The notes below the pieces were generated by a model that ran no database searches, was not told the DNA's origin, and saw only the letters and a list, made by a program, of their open reading frames with translations. Positions 26,141 through 34,973 of a DNA stretch of 64,000 nucleotides are shown here, one piece after another. The stretch is from Phycisphaeraceae bacterium. GTDB lineage: Bacteria; Planctomycetota; Phycisphaerae; Phycisphaerales; UBA1924. A program made the translations under genes and the position numbers. The stretch is taken from the NCBI GenBank assembly GCA_019454185.1, contig CP075368.1:620001-684000 (forward strand), in the 5' to 3' direction. The stretch's first letter is position 1, and the number at the start of each line of letters is the position of its first letter.

Positions 26141-27424
26141 TCACAGCACATCGTGACGCTCGTTCCACAGCTTCTCGATCCGCTCCATGGTGCTCGGGGC
26201 CTGGGGCAATCGCTCGCCGCACGCGATCAAGAGATCAACCAGACCGTGATAGTCGCTGACCGAGACGAACTCACGATCCACTCTCGGCGGCGTCGTGTTC
26301 GTCCCGGCCTGAACCGCGTCGAGATCGGCCATGTTGTGGTAGTTGCCCAAGGGCAGGCAGACGCACGTCGCCTCATGCCCGTACGCGCAGTACACCGTCG
26401 CCTCGCACGCGCCGCCCGCCATGAGTTTCCGTTGCCAGCGCCACTTTGGTGCCGTCTGGAGTGATGAGTCCGCCTTCTGCTGCGCCGTGGGCATCGCCGG
26501 CGCGCCTGCGATCTGTTCCGCACGCTGCGCGACCGATGCGGAGAGCGTCGGCGAGAAGACGCTCAGACGGTCTCCGACCCGGACGATCGGCCCCCCGCCG
26601 ATCGGCGAGTCGGCAAACGATCGAGAGTTCTCGAGCGCGATGAGGCGTGCGCCCGGGGGGATCGTGCCGAGGCGGCACGCCGCGATCGCCCCGATGAAAC
26701 CGACCTCTTCGGCACGTGTGAACAGCAGGCGCACGTCCTCGATGGTCTCTCCCGACAGATGCTTTCGGAGCAGCACGTCGAAAGCGCAGAGCGAAGCGGC
26801 CAACGCGACCAGATCGTCGCACACGATCGTCTTGATCAACCCATCCTCGATCGCTCCCGGGCCGACATCCCACGTCGCCACATCGCCGAGCGAGATGTCA
26901 TCGTGGGCGGATTCCAGCTCGCAGAGGTAGTGTTTGTTGTAAGCGCCGGGGGTCGGCGATGCCCCGATCAGCACGCCGCGGATCGGCGTGGCGATTCCCT
27001 GCCCGGTGCCGTCATCGGTCTTTGGCCAGAGCATGATGCGGGCGTCGTTGAAATAGTCATCCATGACGCCGCCACGGAACGAGAGTTCCAGTGTCGTCGG
27101 GGCGATCATGCGTTCGACCACGAAGGCCGGATGGTCGAGGTGCGAAGTGAAGTAGACCGGCTGTACGCCACCCCCCACCCCGCCCCCCACCCCGCCCCCG
27201 GCGTTCCCCCCCGCGCCACGCGACTCGGCGATCCCGCGTATTGAGACCGTCATGTTCCCCGCGCCATCTTCCTGAAGCAGCAAATCGGGGCGTACCGAGA
27301 TCCACCGCCTGAGCCACTGGATGACGCGCTGTTCGCGCCCTGCTGCGGTCGGCAACTGCGTCACCTGCAGGGCCAGATCCAGATGCCCCTGACGCTCGGA
27401 CTCGCTCAGCGTGTGCACATTCAT
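26141..27424 (-). CDS. M42/M20-like zinc aminopeptidase-type protein
   Basis: The 427-residue cytoplasmic metallopeptidase has co-catalytic zinc motifs: TSHLDHP (His), VCDDLVALAA (bridging Asp), TRAEEVGFIGA (Glu base and Glu ligand), ALENSRSF and a late GNYHNM (His). This layout is that of M42/M20 di-zinc aminopeptidases. An unusual insert after about residue 90 encodes three GGGV repeats and comes from a C-rich 12-bp tandem repeat at 27169-27200. The start at 27424 (MNVHTLSESE) avoids upstream residues that overlap the divergent deoC gene, whose start is 28 bases away, so the two share a promoter region. Substrate unknown. Confidence 0.8.
   Translation of the reverse strand: MNVHTLSESERQGHLDLALQVTQLPTAAGREQRVIQWLRRWISVRPDLLLQEDGAGNMTVSIRGIAESRGAGGNAGGGVGGGVGGGVQPVYFTSHLDHPAFVVERMIAPTTLELSFRGGVMDDYFNDARIMLWPKTDDGTGQGIATPIRGVLIGASPTPGAYNKHYLCELESAHDDISLGDVATWDVGPGAIEDGLIKTIVCDDLVALAASLCAFDVLLRKHLSGETIEDVRLLFTRAEEVGFIGAIAACRLGTIPPGARLIALENSRSFADSPIGGGPIVRVGDRLSVFSPTLSASVAQRAEQIAGAPAMPTAQQKADSSLQTAPKWRWQRKLMAGGACEATVYCAYGHEATCVCLPLGNYHNMADLDAVQAGTNTTPPRVDREFVSVSDYHGLVDLLIACGERLPQAPSTMERIEKLWNERHDVL
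27169..27200 (-). repeat. 12-bp C/G-rich tandem repeat inside the M42-like gene, G-quadruplex-prone
   Basis: Two perfect copies of CCCCCCACCCCG (27171-27182 and 27183-27194) and a partial third lie on the plus strand. The coding (minus) strand therefore has at least four G-runs of four or more, enough to form an intramolecular G-quadruplex. In frame it encodes GGGV repeats. Confidence 0.85.
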
Positions 27425-27452
27425 GGGGCGAGGGTACGCCTTACACTTCCCC

Positions 27453-28427
27453 ATGCCCCGCACCGCCGCTGCACCCACTCCCGCCCCGACCCCCGTCCTC
27501 CCCCCGCGCATGACCGTTGATCGCGTCATGGCCGATCAGCGTGCGGCTTCCTTCACGAAGCGTTCCATCAAGACGACGGCCAAGATCTCTGGCCTGAAAC
27601 TCGCCCTCTCGATGCTCGATCTGACGACGCTGGAGGGCAAGGACTCGCAAGAGAAGGTGCGTTCGCTCTGCCGCAAGGCCGTTCGACCCTATGAGCGAGA
27701 CGAAGAGCTCTTCGGCGAGCGCCTCCCCCATGTCGCTGCGGTGTGCGTCTATCCCGCGCTGGTGCCGACGGCCAAGGAGCTGCTCGCGGGCACTGGCGTG
27801 AACGTTGCGTCGGTCGCGACGGGCTTCCCTTCGGGTCAGTATCCGCTGAAGGTGCGCCTCGCGGATGTGCGTGCCGCGGTCGCGGATGGTGCGGATGAGA
27901 TCGACATGGTGATCTCGCGCGGGCAGTTCCTTGCCGGGAAGTACAAAGAAGTCTGGCGCGAGATCTACGAGACCGCCCACGCCTGCATCTGGAAGCACCA
28001 CACCGCCCACCTCAAGGTGATCCTGGAGACCGGAGAGCTCGAGACCTACGACAACGTGCGATGGGCGAGCGATATCGCGATCTCGGCTCTTTCAGCCGCG
28101 AACGCCCCGCACGCCTTCATCAAGACATCGACCGGCAAGGTCCAGCCCGCGGCGACGATGCCAGTGACGCTGGTCATGCTCGAAGCGATCCGCGATCATC
28201 ACCTGGCGACAGACGAGATGATCGGGATGAAGCCCGCGGGCGGCATCCGCACCGCGAAGCAAGCTCTGCACTATCTCGTGATGGTGAAAGAGACGCTCGG
28301 CGATGCGTGGCTCACGCCCGACCTCTTCCGCTTCGGGGCTTCCACACTCCTCAACGACATCCTCCGCCAGCTTGTGAAGCAGCAGCGCGGCCTTTACACG
28401 GCAGGGCACGACTTCTCGGAGGCGTGA
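27453..28427 (+). CDS. deoC: Deoxyribose-phosphate aldolase
   Basis: The 324-residue TIM-barrel aldolase cleaves 2-deoxyribose 5-phosphate to glyceraldehyde 3-phosphate and acetaldehyde in deoxynucleoside breakdown. Key segments are DLTTLEGKDSQEKVRSLC, AAVCVYPALVPTA, VATGFPSGQYPLKVRL, DEIDMVISRG (Asp of the proton relay), KVILETGELE, AFIKTSTGKVQPAA (Schiff-base Lys) and GMKPAGGIRTAKQAL (second Lys). About 40 residues precede the usual start, so the protein is longer than bacterial DeoC (about 220-260 aa) and nearer the long type. The start is 27453 or 27510. It is divergent from the M42-like gene. Confidence 0.93.
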   Translation: MPRTAAAPTPAPTPVLPPRMTVDRVMADQRAASFTKRSIKTTAKISGLKLALSMLDLTTLEGKDSQEKVRSLCRKAVRPYERDEELFGERLPHVAAVCVYPALVPTAKELLAGTGVNVASVATGFPSGQYPLKVRLADVRAAVADGADEIDMVISRGQFLAGKYKEVWREIYETAHACIWKHHTAHLKVILETGELETYDNVRWASDIAISALSAANAPHAFIKTSTGKVQPAATMPVTLVMLEAIRDHHLATDEMIGMKPAGGIRTAKQALHYLVMVKETLGDAWLTPDLFRFGASTLLNDILRQLVKQQRGLYTAGHDFSEA

Positions 28428-28503
28428 CTCGCGGCATTCCTGGCTGAAGATGCCGCGTGATGTCCCGCCCGCCGGCAATCGCTGTCGGATGTACGATGAC
28501 CGC

Positions 28504-31323
28504 ATGCGCATCGGACGCGTGATCCTCCCGACCGGCATCTCCCTGGCGATCCACGCCGCGCTGCTCGGTCTGGTTGCGCTCGCGACCTGGACGGTCGTGC
28601 GACCTCCATCCCGATCCATGCCGACCGTTGAACTCTCGCTGAGCGGCTCTCCGGTCGAACCGGTAGCCCAGCCAAGCCCCGCGCCACCTGACCGCGTCGA
28701 GCCCGGCTCGGCAGAAGCACCCTCGCTCGCGGATGTTGTCTCGCTGCTCACGCTCCCTGCTCGTGCCACGCCCCCGCCGTCGAGCCCGATGCTCATGCCA
28801 CGTGCGTCGGGCCGGCCAGAGCGAGCGATCCGACTTGCGCCCGGCGGGGCGGCTTCGGGGCCCGCCTCGTTCGCAGGCGTCACCTCGCGCCGTGCGGCAT
28901 CGGTCGTCTTTGTCGTCGATTGCTCCGGCTCGATGGTCTCGGCGATGTCGATCGTGCTCGAAGAACTCGGCCGCTCGATCGAGCGACTCGCTCCCGACCA
29001 GCGATTCGCCATCATCCCCTTCCGTGGCTCGAACTCCGCAGCCGCGCCCGCGACATTCCCACCCCGGCTGACGCTTGTTCCCGCGACCGATGCGAACCTG
29101 CGAGACGCACGTGCGTTCCTTCGCACCATCGTCACCGAGGGAAGGTCCGATCCGCTCGCCGGTCTCATCCCCGCCCTGACGCTGAAGCCCGAGGCCGTCT
29201 TCTTTCTTGCACGCAGTATCCCACGCACCGAAGGGACTTGGGGAGGGGGAGAGGCGGCCATCCTCGCCGAGCTCGATCGTCTCAACCCCGAGCAGACACG
29301 ACGCGGGGTCCGCGCACGGCCCACACAGATCAACGCCGTGCAGTTCCTCCAGCACGATCCCACTGGGATCATGCAGGCGATCGGTTCGGTACACGGGCGC
29401 GGCACATCCGGCTACACACTCGTCACGCTCGAACAACTCGGGCGAGCTGGTCTTGCGAACGCCCCGAGTGCCCGCGCGATCGCAACCGATCTCGATCGGG
29501 CCGAGGCGGTCCTTACCGACCTTGCTTCGGACGCCTCCGACATCACCCTCTTGCTCGGGTTCCCCACCTCTGACCAGACCGATCGCGTGCGTCGTGCCGC
29601 GCGGCTGGCGCTCGATCTCGTTGATCAGGCATCGGCCGCTCTCGGAATCTCCGAAGACGGCGTGACGGGCGGGGACGACCCGCGAATCGTCCTTCTCGGT
29701 GCAAGAGCCGCTCTGCTTCTCGCGGCATCGGAGCCGAGCCATGAGTTCCGGGCCGCGCTCCTCGAACGGGCCGCGCGTGCCGTGACGCTCCTCGAAGCGG
29801 ATGCTTCAGCACCCGACGAAGCCGCTCCGATCGTGCAGAGCGATCTCGCTCGCGCACTCGTTCTCTCAACCTGGGCACTGGCGTACGGCCTGCGGGATGA
29901 GCCGCCCGATGCCGAGGTGAGATTCCGCCTTCAAGCCCTCATGCGTGCGGAGCCATCACTCGCATCGGCGTCGCTGGAACTGGTGCTCGCGCCTCTCTTC
30001 GTCGAGCGAGGCCAGAGCGCACAACCGGCAACCATCGATTGGAATGCCCCGCCCTTCAGAGACGAAGCGGGCCACATTGAGATCGGTGCGGTGTTGCTCT
30101 CCTGCGATGCGGCCACACGATCCGCGCGGATGCCCGGCGCGATCGAGCGCGCGGACCTGCCGCCCCCCGTGGACGCGCCATATGCCTCGTTCCTCAAACT
30201 TCCCGATCCATCCGGCGCGCACGAGGCGATCGTCCGCAAGCGTCTGATACATCTTCGCACGCTCCCGCCGAGACAAACGGCTGGCGAGCCGCTGGAGCAA
30301 CTCGACACGCTTCTCGCCTCGTTGCCGGGTGCCACTGGCACATCCGCTCTCGATCTCTCCACCCTCGATGGGATGCTCCGCGACCTTGTGTCTCTCTCTC
30401 AGCCTCTTGGCGCAGAGCTGGTGCTCGACCGTGCTCACGAATTGATCGCAAAGCCAGAAGCTGATAGCCATGCACTGAACCTCGGGTCGCTTCTCGCCTC
30501 GGTCGCCGGCGACGCCACGCTCCGCGACGCGACACGCGAACGAGCATGGGAAGCGCGTCTGATCGCTGCCTCGCGGCTGTTGGAACGATCGCCATCGGAG
30601 CCCGCGATCGAGGAACTGATCCGGCTCCTCGGCTCCTCAGAGTCAAGTGCGCTCGCGCCCTCGACGCGTGAGGCGGCCTCGCTCATGGCCGTGTCAGCAC
30701 TGACTGTCGAGTCGCGTGAGCCGCGTTGGAGTGATGCCCGCGCCTACGACCTGCTCGCGACAATCAGCGCGAGTTCCACAGCCCGGCATGCGGCCTACGA
30801 GCTTGCAACGCGTCTCGAAGCCCGCTTTGCGCTGCTCGCAAGCACGGATCGCGACCTTGATCGCCATCTCGTCACCATGCGCCGGTCGATCGAACTCTCG
30901 CGCGGGCTGGGCTTCCTGCCGAACGTGCGGACGCTTGAGGCCGTCGCGCGGGCCCTGGTCGAACTCGGGAGCGACGAGGCGATCCACGCCTGTGCCGATC
31001 TGCTCGCGCACCCGAATGTCGCGACCACGGAACAGGGACGCGAGGGCGCGGCGATCCTCGCGGCCCGGGCACAGATCAATGCCGACGATCACGCAGCGGC
31101 CCTTGGTATTCTTGTGCCTCTCGCCCGGGCAATGCCGGAGCCCGGTCCTATGCCGGCTCGCATCTTCTGGGAGGCATGGACACTCACCCTCGAGACCATG
31201 ATCCGTGCCGAGCCGCAGCGACAGCAAGAGGCCCATGCACATACCGTGCGTCTGGGATTGATCGATGAGCAACTCGGTGGAGAGCCCTGGGCGAGTCGCA
31301 TCCGGGCCGTTGCGTCACGCTGA
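28504..31323 (+). CDS. Membrane-anchored VWA-domain protein
   Basis: The 939-residue protein has an N-terminal membrane anchor (ILPTGISLAIHAALLGLVAL) and a Pro-rich periplasmic linker. A VWA domain follows at about residues 130-300 with an intact MIDAS motif, VVFVVDCSGSMVSAM, and IERLAPDQRFAIIPFRG. The remaining 600 residues are predicted mostly alpha-helical, with Ala/Leu-rich repeats (LARALVLSTWALAYGL, ATRLEARFALLAS) suggesting a TPR-like solenoid. The N-terminus, a short cytoplasmic tail then one span, is like that of TonB-type proteins. ATG 28504 (MRIGRVILP) is preferred over earlier in-frame ATGs at 28450 and 28489. It is 27 bases upstream of a PfkB kinase gene, possibly co-transcribed. 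Function unknown. Confidence 0.75.
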   Translation: MRIGRVILPTGISLAIHAALLGLVALATWTVVRPPSRSMPTVELSLSGSPVEPVAQPSPAPPDRVEPGSAEAPSLADVVSLLTLPARATPPPSSPMLMPRASGRPERAIRLAPGGAASGPASFAGVTSRRAASVVFVVDCSGSMVSAMSIVLEELGRSIERLAPDQRFAIIPFRGSNSAAAPATFPPRLTLVPATDANLRDARAFLRTIVTEGRSDPLAGLIPALTLKPEAVFFLARSIPRTEGTWGGGEAAILAELDRLNPEQTRRGVRARPTQINAVQFLQHDPTGIMQAIGSVHGRGTSGYTLVTLEQLGRAGLANAPSARAIATDLDRAEAVLTDLASDASDITLLLGFPTSDQTDRVRRAARLALDLVDQASAALGISEDGVTGGDDPRIVLLGARAALLLAASEPSHEFRAALLERAARAVTLLEADASAPDEAAPIVQSDLARALVLSTWALAYGLRDEPPDAEVRFRLQALMRAEPSLASASLELVLAPLFVERGQSAQPATIDWNAPPFRDEAGHIEIGAVLLSCDAATRSARMPGAIERADLPPPVDAPYASFLKLPDPSGAHEAIVRKRLIHLRTLPPRQTAGEPLEQLDTLLASLPGATGTSALDLSTLDGMLRDLVSLSQPLGAELVLDRAHELIAKPEADSHALNLGSLLASVAGDATLRDATRERAWEARLIAASRLLERSPSEPAIEELIRLLGSSESSALAPSTREAASLMAVSALTVESREPRWSDARAYDLLATISASSTARHAAYELATRLEARFALLASTDRDLDRHLVTMRRSIELSRGLGFLPNVRTLEAVARALVELGSDEAIHACADLLAHPNVATTEQGREGAAILAARAQINADDHAAALGILVPLARAMPEPGPMPARIFWEAWTLTLETMIRAEPQRQQEAHAHTVRLGLIDEQLGGEPWASRIRAVASR

Positions 31324-31349
31324 CGCCGCCGCGCCGGAGTGTTGCAAGA

Positions 31350-32543
31350 ATGAAGCGCATGCACAGACACGCTGATCCGCACCATCCCGCCCGACGCTCC
31401 GAGGTCGCTCGCGCCGCTTCGGATGCCCTTGCGCGGGCGGATCTTCGCTCGACGCGAGCGCTCGTCGGCTTCGACGGCTTCGTCGACTTCATTCTGGATC
31501 TCGTTGATGTGCGAGCGAACATGTCACCCGATGGGTATCGGCGCATCCAGTCGCTCGATGCCCTTGCCGGACGCATCGGCGCCGCATCGGGCAAGAGCAC
31601 AAACATCGAGGGTGTAGTCCGCGAGAAGCGGTGGGGCGGAAACGGACCGCTGCTGGCCGGGGGCGTGGCTCGGCTCGGCATGCGTACAACCTACATCGGT
31701 GCTGTTGCAACGGAAGACGACCGCTCGCCTCCCACGCGGCACCCGATCTTCGCGCCGCTGGGTGCATTGTGTGAAGGCGTTATCCCCATCGCGCCGCCCG
31801 GGCGCACCGACGCGATGGAGTTCGACGATGGCAAGCTGATGATCAACCACTGCACAGCCGTGCAGGGTGCCACGTGGGAGCGGATCGTAGAGATCGTCGG
31901 TCTCGAACGCCTCCGAAAGGCGGTCGGGAGTTCGGCTCTGGTCGGCATCGTCAACTGGTCGTTGATGGGAGGTGTCAACGGCATCTGGCGCGGGCTGATC
32001 GATCACGTCCTGTCCGAGATCCCCTCGCGCCCGCGTGTCTTCATCGATCTCTCTGATCCTGCCAAACGCACGGACGGAGATCTTGCAGCAGGACTCGCGC
32101 TGCTCACAGAGATGAACACCCTTACGCCGGTCACGCTCGGGCTCAACCTCGCCGAGGCGGAGCGGCTGTGCATCGTGTGCGGAGTCCCCGCTGTCGGGCT
32201 TTGTCTCTCAGAGCGCATCGTCGCCATGGCCAAGGGTCTCCGCCAGGCACTCCGGCTCGAATGTGTCGTGATCCATCCTCGTGAGGGGGCGGGAGCCGCG
32301 ACGAGCGACGGCGACGTGGCGTGGTTCGACGGACCGATGACACGCACGCCCCGCATCTCGACCGGCGCGGGAGACCATTTCAACGCGGGGTTCGCCGCGG
32401 CCCGTGTCGCGGGACTGAATCTGGAGCAGTCTCTCGCATCCGGCACGGCCGCGAGCGGCGCGTACGTGCGTGATGGGGAAGCGCCGACGATCGGGCGTCT
32501 TTGCGAATTCCTCCGCGATCTGCCCCCCCCAGAGGCCGATTGA
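31350..32543 (+). CDS. PfkB-family carbohydrate kinase
   Basis: The 397-residue ribokinase-like enzyme has GGNGPLLAGGVARLG (substrate-binding Gly-rich motif, about residues 95-110), TTYIGAVATED and the PfkB signature STGAGDHFNAGFAAAR with catalytic Asp near the C-terminus (about 340). The phosphoryl-acceptor sugar cannot be predicted; the family phosphorylates fructose, ribose, adenosine and others. It lies 26 bases downstream of the VWA gene and 60 bases before an ALDH gene on the same strand, so a metabolic operon is plausible but unproven. Confidence 0.88.
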   Translation: MKRMHRHADPHHPARRSEVARAASDALARADLRSTRALVGFDGFVDFILDLVDVRANMSPDGYRRIQSLDALAGRIGAASGKSTNIEGVVREKRWGGNGPLLAGGVARLGMRTTYIGAVATEDDRSPPTRHPIFAPLGALCEGVIPIAPPGRTDAMEFDDGKLMINHCTAVQGATWERIVEIVGLERLRKAVGSSALVGIVNWSLMGGVNGIWRGLIDHVLSEIPSRPRVFIDLSDPAKRTDGDLAAGLALLTEMNTLTPVTLGLNLAEAERLCIVCGVPAVGLCLSERIVAMAKGLRQALRLECVVIHPREGAGAATSDGDVAWFDGPMTRTPRISTGAGDHFNAGFAAARVAGLNLEQSLASGTAASGAYVRDGEAPTIGRLCEFLRDLPPPEAD

Positions 32544-32603
32544 CGCCACGAATGACGCGAGGCGAGCCGTGTGGCGCTCCGGTCGGCATAGCATCTCGCC
32601 ACC

Positions 32604-34142
32604 ATGTCCAGCGCGATGCACACGGAAGTCCTTCGCTCGCTCGGTCTCGACTCGCACCCGCGAGTCGTTCCGGGCACGGGCCCGTCGGATGGCGTCATCG
32701 TCAGCAACAATCCAGCGACCGGCCAGCCGATCGCAGGTGTGAAACTCGACGATGCTACGTCATACGAACGAACGGTGGCTCAGTCCGCCGAGGCCTTCAC
32801 CCGCTGGCGGTCTGTTCCTGCCCCAGCGCGAGGCCAGATCGTGCGTGCGATCGGAGACGAGATCCGGAAGCACAAAGACGCCCTCGGGGCGCTCGTATCG
32901 CTCGAAGTCGGCAAGATCCGATCCGAGGGACTCGGCGAGGTACAGGAGACGATCGACATCGCCGATTTCGCGGTGGGTCTGTCCCGCCAGTTGCACGGGC
33001 TGACCATGCCATCGGAGCGGCCCCAACACCGGCTGATGGAGCAGTGGCTCCCGCTCGGGCCGATCGGCGTTATTACCGCGTTCAACTTCCCCAACGCCGT
33101 CTGGGGGTGGAACGCGATGCTCGCCGCGGTATGCGGCGATACCACGGTGTGGAAGCCATCGCTGCTCGCCCCACTTACGGCGATCGCAACAAATACCATC
33201 GCCGACCGTGTCGCGACGTCGATGGGGCATCCGGGCGTGTTTACGCTCGTCATCGGGACCGACGACGTGGTGGGGGAACGCTTGGCCGCCGATCCGCGGT
33301 TCCCGTTGATCTCCGCGACCGGGTCTTGTCGCATGGGCAGGCGGGTGGGGCAGGTTGTTGCATCGAGGTTCGGCCGCTGCCTCCTCGAACTCGGCGGCAA
33401 CAACGCCCTGATCGTGACACCCTCGGCCGATCTCGATCTCGCGGCAAAGGCCGTCGTCTTCGGCGCAGTAGGCACCGCTGGCCAGCGTTGCACCACGACA
33501 CGGCGATTGATAGTTCATCGCTCGATCGCGGACCGATTCACACAGACGCTCGTCAATGCGTATAAAACGGTCCGTATCGGTGATCCGCTCGCCGAAGGAA
33601 CGCTCGTCGGTCCGCTCATCAACGCACGGGCGATCGAGCAGTTCGAGCATGCCATCGTGCAAGCAAGAGCGCAGGGGGGCGAGGTGCTCGTGGGTGGCGG
33701 GCGGGCGAGCGTCTCGGGCGCACCGGGCGGGCACTTCGTACAGCCGACGATCATCCGTGCCCCGGACTCGGGTGAACTCCCCATCGCGAAGGAAGAAACG
33801 TTCGCCCCTCTTCTCTACGTCTTCGCGTATGACACGCTCGACCAAGCGATCTCGATGCAGAACAGCGTCGAGCAGGGGCTCTCGTCGGCAATCTTCACAA
33901 ACGACATGCGCGAGTCGGGTAGATTCCTCAACCCAGACGGTTCCGGCTCTGACTGCGGCATCTCCAACGTCAACGCGGGGACGTCAGGGGCAGAGATCGG
34001 CGGGGCTTTCGGTGGCGAGAAAGCCACAGGCGGCGGGCGCGAATCCGGCTCCGACTCGTGGAAGGCGTACATGCGCAGGCAGACAATCACCGTGAACTTC
34101 GGTTCCACCTTCGCCCTTGCACAGGGGATCCGCTTTGAGTAA
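32604..34142 (+). CDS. ALDH7-family aldehyde dehydrogenase
   Basis: The 512-residue NAD-dependent aldehyde dehydrogenase resembles the antiquitin/ALDH7 group, which oxidises alpha-aminoadipate semialdehyde in lysine breakdown. Signatures are GVITAFNFPNAVWGWNAML, ELGGNNALIVTPSADLDLA (general-base Glu) and GTAGQRCTTTRR (catalytic Cys), IAKEETFAPLLYVF, then GGEKATGGGRESGSDSWKAY and a final MRRQTITVNF. The last two blocks are typical of ALDH7. The start may be 32604 or 32616. The rpiA gene begins inside its last codons, so the two are translationally coupled. Confidence 0.92.
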   Translation: MSSAMHTEVLRSLGLDSHPRVVPGTGPSDGVIVSNNPATGQPIAGVKLDDATSYERTVAQSAEAFTRWRSVPAPARGQIVRAIGDEIRKHKDALGALVSLEVGKIRSEGLGEVQETIDIADFAVGLSRQLHGLTMPSERPQHRLMEQWLPLGPIGVITAFNFPNAVWGWNAMLAAVCGDTTVWKPSLLAPLTAIATNTIADRVATSMGHPGVFTLVIGTDDVVGERLAADPRFPLISATGSCRMGRRVGQVVASRFGRCLLELGGNNALIVTPSADLDLAAKAVVFGAVGTAGQRCTTTRRLIVHRSIADRFTQTLVNAYKTVRIGDPLAEGTLVGPLINARAIEQFEHAIVQARAQGGEVLVGGGRASVSGAPGGHFVQPTIIRAPDSGELPIAKEETFAPLLYVFAYDTLDQAISMQNSVEQGLSSAIFTNDMRESGRFLNPDGSGSDCGISNVNAGTSGAEIGGAFGGEKATGGGRESGSDSWKAYMRRQTITVNFGSTFALAQGIRFE

Positions 34143-34836
34143 CGAGCAGCAGACAACGATCGACGCCCTCGCGGAAGCAGCCGTTGCTCCAGTGCAATCC
34201 GGCATGTATGTCGGGCTCGGCACCGGTCGCACCGCAACACGTGGCATCCACGCACTCGCGCGGCGTGTCAAGGATGAGAAACTCGACATCAAGTGCGTCC
34301 CCACTTCCGAGGCCTCCGAGCGGCTGGGGAAGGAACTCGGACTCAAGATCGTCGATTTCTCGCTTCTCGAACGCATCGATTACCTCTTCGACGGCGCGGA
34401 CGAGGTCGACCGCGAGCTCCGCATGCTCAAGGGCGCGGGCGGCGCGATGACACGCGAGCGGATCGTCGCTTGGGGATCCGACCGGTGCGTGTACATGGTC
34501 GATCAGTCCAAGATCGTTCCTCGCCTCGGGACACGCAACACACTCGGCGTCGCCATCATGATGTTCGGCATGGCCGCGGCTCGCGCCGAGATCCGGTCCC
34601 TCGGGCTCAACGGCGTCTGGCGTCGCACCATCCAGGGTGAGCTGTTTGTGACCGACAACGGCAATCTGATCCTGGATGTCACGCTCGATGATCGGAACCT
34701 CGAAGAACTTGCCGCCGCGCTCAACGACATTCCAGGTGTGATCGATCACGGGCTCTTTCTCGGCGAGGCCGATGAGATCCTGGTGGACACCGGCTCGTCC
34801 ATCGATCGCTACCGGCGTGAAGAGTCACAGATTTGA
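34135..34836 (+). CDS. rpiA: Ribose-5-phosphate isomerase A
   Basis: The 233-residue enzyme interconverts ribose 5-phosphate and ribulose 5-phosphate in the pentose phosphate pathway. Motifs are GMYVGLGTGRTATRGIHAL (canonical GTGSTA; the Ser is Arg here), VPTSEASERLGKELGL, DYLFDGADEVDRELRMLKGA, GGAMTRERIVA and VDQSKIVPRLG. The start is TTG at 34135, supported by AGGGG seven bases upstream. This TTG overlaps the ALDH stop by 8 bases, so rpiA is translationally coupled to that gene. The length is normal for RpiA (about 220-235 aa). Confidence 0.93.
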   Translation: MSNEQQTTIDALAEAAVAPVQSGMYVGLGTGRTATRGIHALARRVKDEKLDIKCVPTSEASERLGKELGLKIVDFSLLERIDYLFDGADEVDRELRMLKGAGGAMTRERIVAWGSDRCVYMVDQSKIVPRLGTRNTLGVAIMMFGMAAARAEIRSLGLNGVWRRTIQGELFVTDNGNLILDVTLDDRNLEELAAALNDIPGVIDHGLFLGEADEILVDTGSSIDRYRREESQI

Positions 34837-34895
34837 TATGCCGGATGTGAACCCCCAGGTCTGAGCGAGCCGTCCCCGCACAAAGCCCCACGCAA

Positions 34896-34914
34896 GGCCC
34901 GGCTTGCCGGGGCC
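34896..34914 (+). terminator. Possible weak terminator after rpiA
   Basis: GGCCCGG and CCGGGGCC flank CTTG, giving a 7-bp GC stem with one bulge, about 60 bases after rpiA. There is no T-tract, so rho-independent termination is doubtful. Confidence 0.3.
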
Positions 34915-34973
34915 ATCACAACCGACACGAAGGCGATTGCCACAAGCGACCCCTGAAACCAGCGAGCGGCCAG

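Noticed and set aside
28092..29742. Overlapping minus-strand frames of 437 and 463 codons antisense to the VWA gene
   Set aside because: Low-complexity Arg/Ser/Gly composition and no start with a Shine-Dalgarno; the plus-strand gene has a membrane anchor and MIDAS motif.
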